A stretch of DNA of 64,000 bases from Lota lota (lineage: Eukaryota; Chordata; Actinopteri; Gadiformes; Lotidae), in assembly GCA_026745465.1 (NCBI GenBank), contig JACYXH010000802.1:2600001-2664000 (forward strand), in the 5' to 3' direction. A model generated the notes under the pieces. That model saw only the letters and a program-made list of their open reading frames with translations, was not told the origin of the DNA and did not search any database. Every line of letters starts with the position of its first letter. Position 1 is the stretch's first letter. Shown here in pieces: positions 62,662-64,000 of the stretch. Both the position numbers and the translations under genes were made by a program.

Positions 62662-64000
62662 CAGTATCTCACAAAAGTGAGTACACCCCTCACATTTTTG
62701 TAAATATTTGAGTATATCTTTTCATGTGACAACACTGAAGAAATGACACTTTGCTACAATGTAAAGTAGTGAGTGTACAGCTTGTATAACAGTGTAAACT
62801 TGCTGTCCCCTCAAAATAACTCAACACACAGCCATTAATGTCTAAACCGCTGGCAACAAAAGTGAGTACACCCCTAAGTGAAAATGTCCATATTGGGCCC
62901 AATTCACCATTTTCCCTCCCTGGTGTCATGTGACTCGTTAGTGTTACAAGGTCTCAGGTGTGAATGGGGAGCAGGTGTGTTAAATTTGGTGTCATCGCTC
63001 TCACACTCCCTCATACTGGTCACTGGAAGTTCAACATGGCACCTTATGGCAAAGAACTCTCTGAGGATCTGAAAAAAAGAATTGTTGCTCTACATAAAGA
63101 TGGCTTGGGCTATAAGAAGATTGCCAAGACCCTGAAACTGAGCTGCAGCACGGTGGCCAAGACCATACAGCGGTTTAACAGGACAGGTTCCACTCAGAAC
63201 AGGCCTCGCCATGGTCGACCAAAGAAGTTAAGTGCACGTGCTCAGCGTCATATCCAGAGGTTGTCTTTGGGAAATAGACGTATGAGTGCTGCCAGCATTG
63301 CTGCAGAGGTTGAAGGGGTGGGGGGTCAGCCTGTCAGTGCTCAGACCATACACCGCACACTGCATCAAATTGGTCTGCATGGCTGTCGTCCCAGAAAGAA
63401 GCCTCTTCTAAAGATGAAGCACAAGAAAGCCTGCAAACAGTTTGCTGAAGACAAGCAGACTAAGGACATGGATTACTGGAACCATGTCCTGTGGTCTGAT
63501 GAGACCAAGATAAACTTATTTGGTTCAGATGGTGTCAAGCGTGTGTGGCGGCAACCAGGTGAGGAGTACAAAGACAAGTGTGTCTTGCCTACAGTCAAGC
63601 ATGGTGGTGGGAGTGTTATGGTCTGGGGCTGCATGAGTGCTGCTGCCACTGGGGAGCTACAGTTCATTGAGGGAACCATGAATGCCAACATGTACTGTGA
63701 CATACTGAAGCAGAGCATGATCCCCTCCCTTCGGAAACTGGGCCGCAGGGCAGTATTCCAACATGATAACGATCACAAACACACCTCCAAGACGACCACT
63801 GCCTTGCTAAAGAAGTTGAGGGTAAAGGTGATGGACTGGCCAACCATGTCTCCAGACCTAAACCCTATTGCGCATCTATGGGGCATCCTCAAACGAGAAG
63901 TGCAAGGTCTCTAACATCCACCAGCTCTGTGATGTCGTCATGGAGGAGTGGAAGGAGTGTACTCCAGTGGCAACCTGTGAAGCTCTGGTGAACTCCATGC
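62662..64000 (+). mobile_element. second Tc1-type transposon (partial, runs off window)
   Basis: The terminus CAGTATCTCACAAAAGTGAG follows TA at 62,660-62,661. The 18-base motif AAAAGTGAGTACACCCCT occurs at 62,673-62,690 and again at 62,858-62,875. That gives the IR/DR layout in which each terminal repeat holds two transposase-binding direct repeats. The right end is beyond 64,000. The family differs from the intron 1 element. Confidence 0.92.
63036..64000 (+). pseudogene. Tc1 transposase pseudogene, catalytic Glu replaced by Ala
   Basis: Starts MAPYGKELSEDLKKRIVALH with two helix-turn-helix units (GLGYKKIAKTLKLSCSTVAK and the GRPKKLSARAQRHI region with a GRPKK AT-hook-like motif). Catalytic residues: D in LWSDETKINLF, D in FQHDNDHKHTSK, and then SPDLNPIAHLWG, where Glu is expected but GCG encodes Ala. 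The D2-to-Ala spacing of 34 fits DD34E. After LKRE the frame shifts and stops at 63,912-63,914, while the continuation (SNIHQL-like and VMEEWK-like) is readable in another frame. It is therefore doubly inactive. Confidence 0.92.

Larger units (their letters stand above)
59081..64000 (+). other. minpp1: minpp1 gene, 5' part (partial)
   Basis: Multiple inositol polyphosphate phosphatase 1 is an ER-lumen histidine acid phosphatase that removes phosphates from InsP6, InsP5 and related molecules. Two exons are in the window and give about 263 of the usual 480 or so residues. The remaining exons, with the C-terminal catalytic HAE motif and an ER-retention tail, must lie to the right. Introns 1 and 2 each carry a Tc1-type element. 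Confidence 0.92.

Overview
The window looks like nuclear DNA of a ray-finned (teleost-type) fish. The genes are split by GT/AG introns and code for vertebrate proteins. The non-coding DNA is full of long (CA)n/(GT)n and (CT)n microsatellites. It also carries tRNA-derived SINE remnants and two Tc1-type transposons of families common in fish genomes. I cannot name the species. No bacterial operon, CRISPR array or rRNA is present.

Layout. (1) 1-26,651, minus strand: the 5' part of prkg1 (cGMP-dependent protein kinase 1). It has two alternative first exons, one for the I-alpha isoform (26,395-26,651) and one for I-beta (21,335-21,639). Two shared exons follow at 18,629-18,795 and 3,733-3,846. The rest of the gene lies left of the window. 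(2) 26,652-about 45,340: promoter-like sequence for prkg1 alpha, then about 18 kb with no recognisable gene, holding microsatellites, minisatellites, SINE and LINE tails and a hAT-like end. (3) 45,345-50,683, minus strand: the complete five-exon coding region of sgms1 (sphingomyelin synthase 1), 426 codons without the stop. Candidate 5' non-coding sequence reaches to about 58.2 kb. (4) 58,176-59,080: a short interval between divergent genes with a perfect CRE palindrome. (5) 59,081 to the right edge, plus strand: the first two exons of minpp1 (multiple inositol polyphosphate phosphatase 1). Each of its first two introns carries a broken Tc1-type transposon.

The splice joints I read agree in phase. 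Both prkg1 first exons end two bases into a codon that the first base of exon 2 completes. All four sgms1 joints and the single minpp1 joint restore conserved protein sequence. The genes do not form a pathway: prkg1 acts in NO/cGMP signalling, sgms1 makes sphingomyelin in the Golgi, and minpp1 removes phosphate from inositol polyphosphates in the ER lumen.

I found no convincing new biological system. The observations most worth a second look are these: a 22-base poly-C tract directly after the sgms1 stop codon; a 56-base CA tract just inside the prkg1 exon 3 donor; a transposase that has lost its third catalytic residue and whose pre-insertion site survives in a nearby 108-bp duplicate; a small TIR-flanked element with a MADF-like coding remnant inserted between tandem repeats; and an unusual number of long pure G/C runs.
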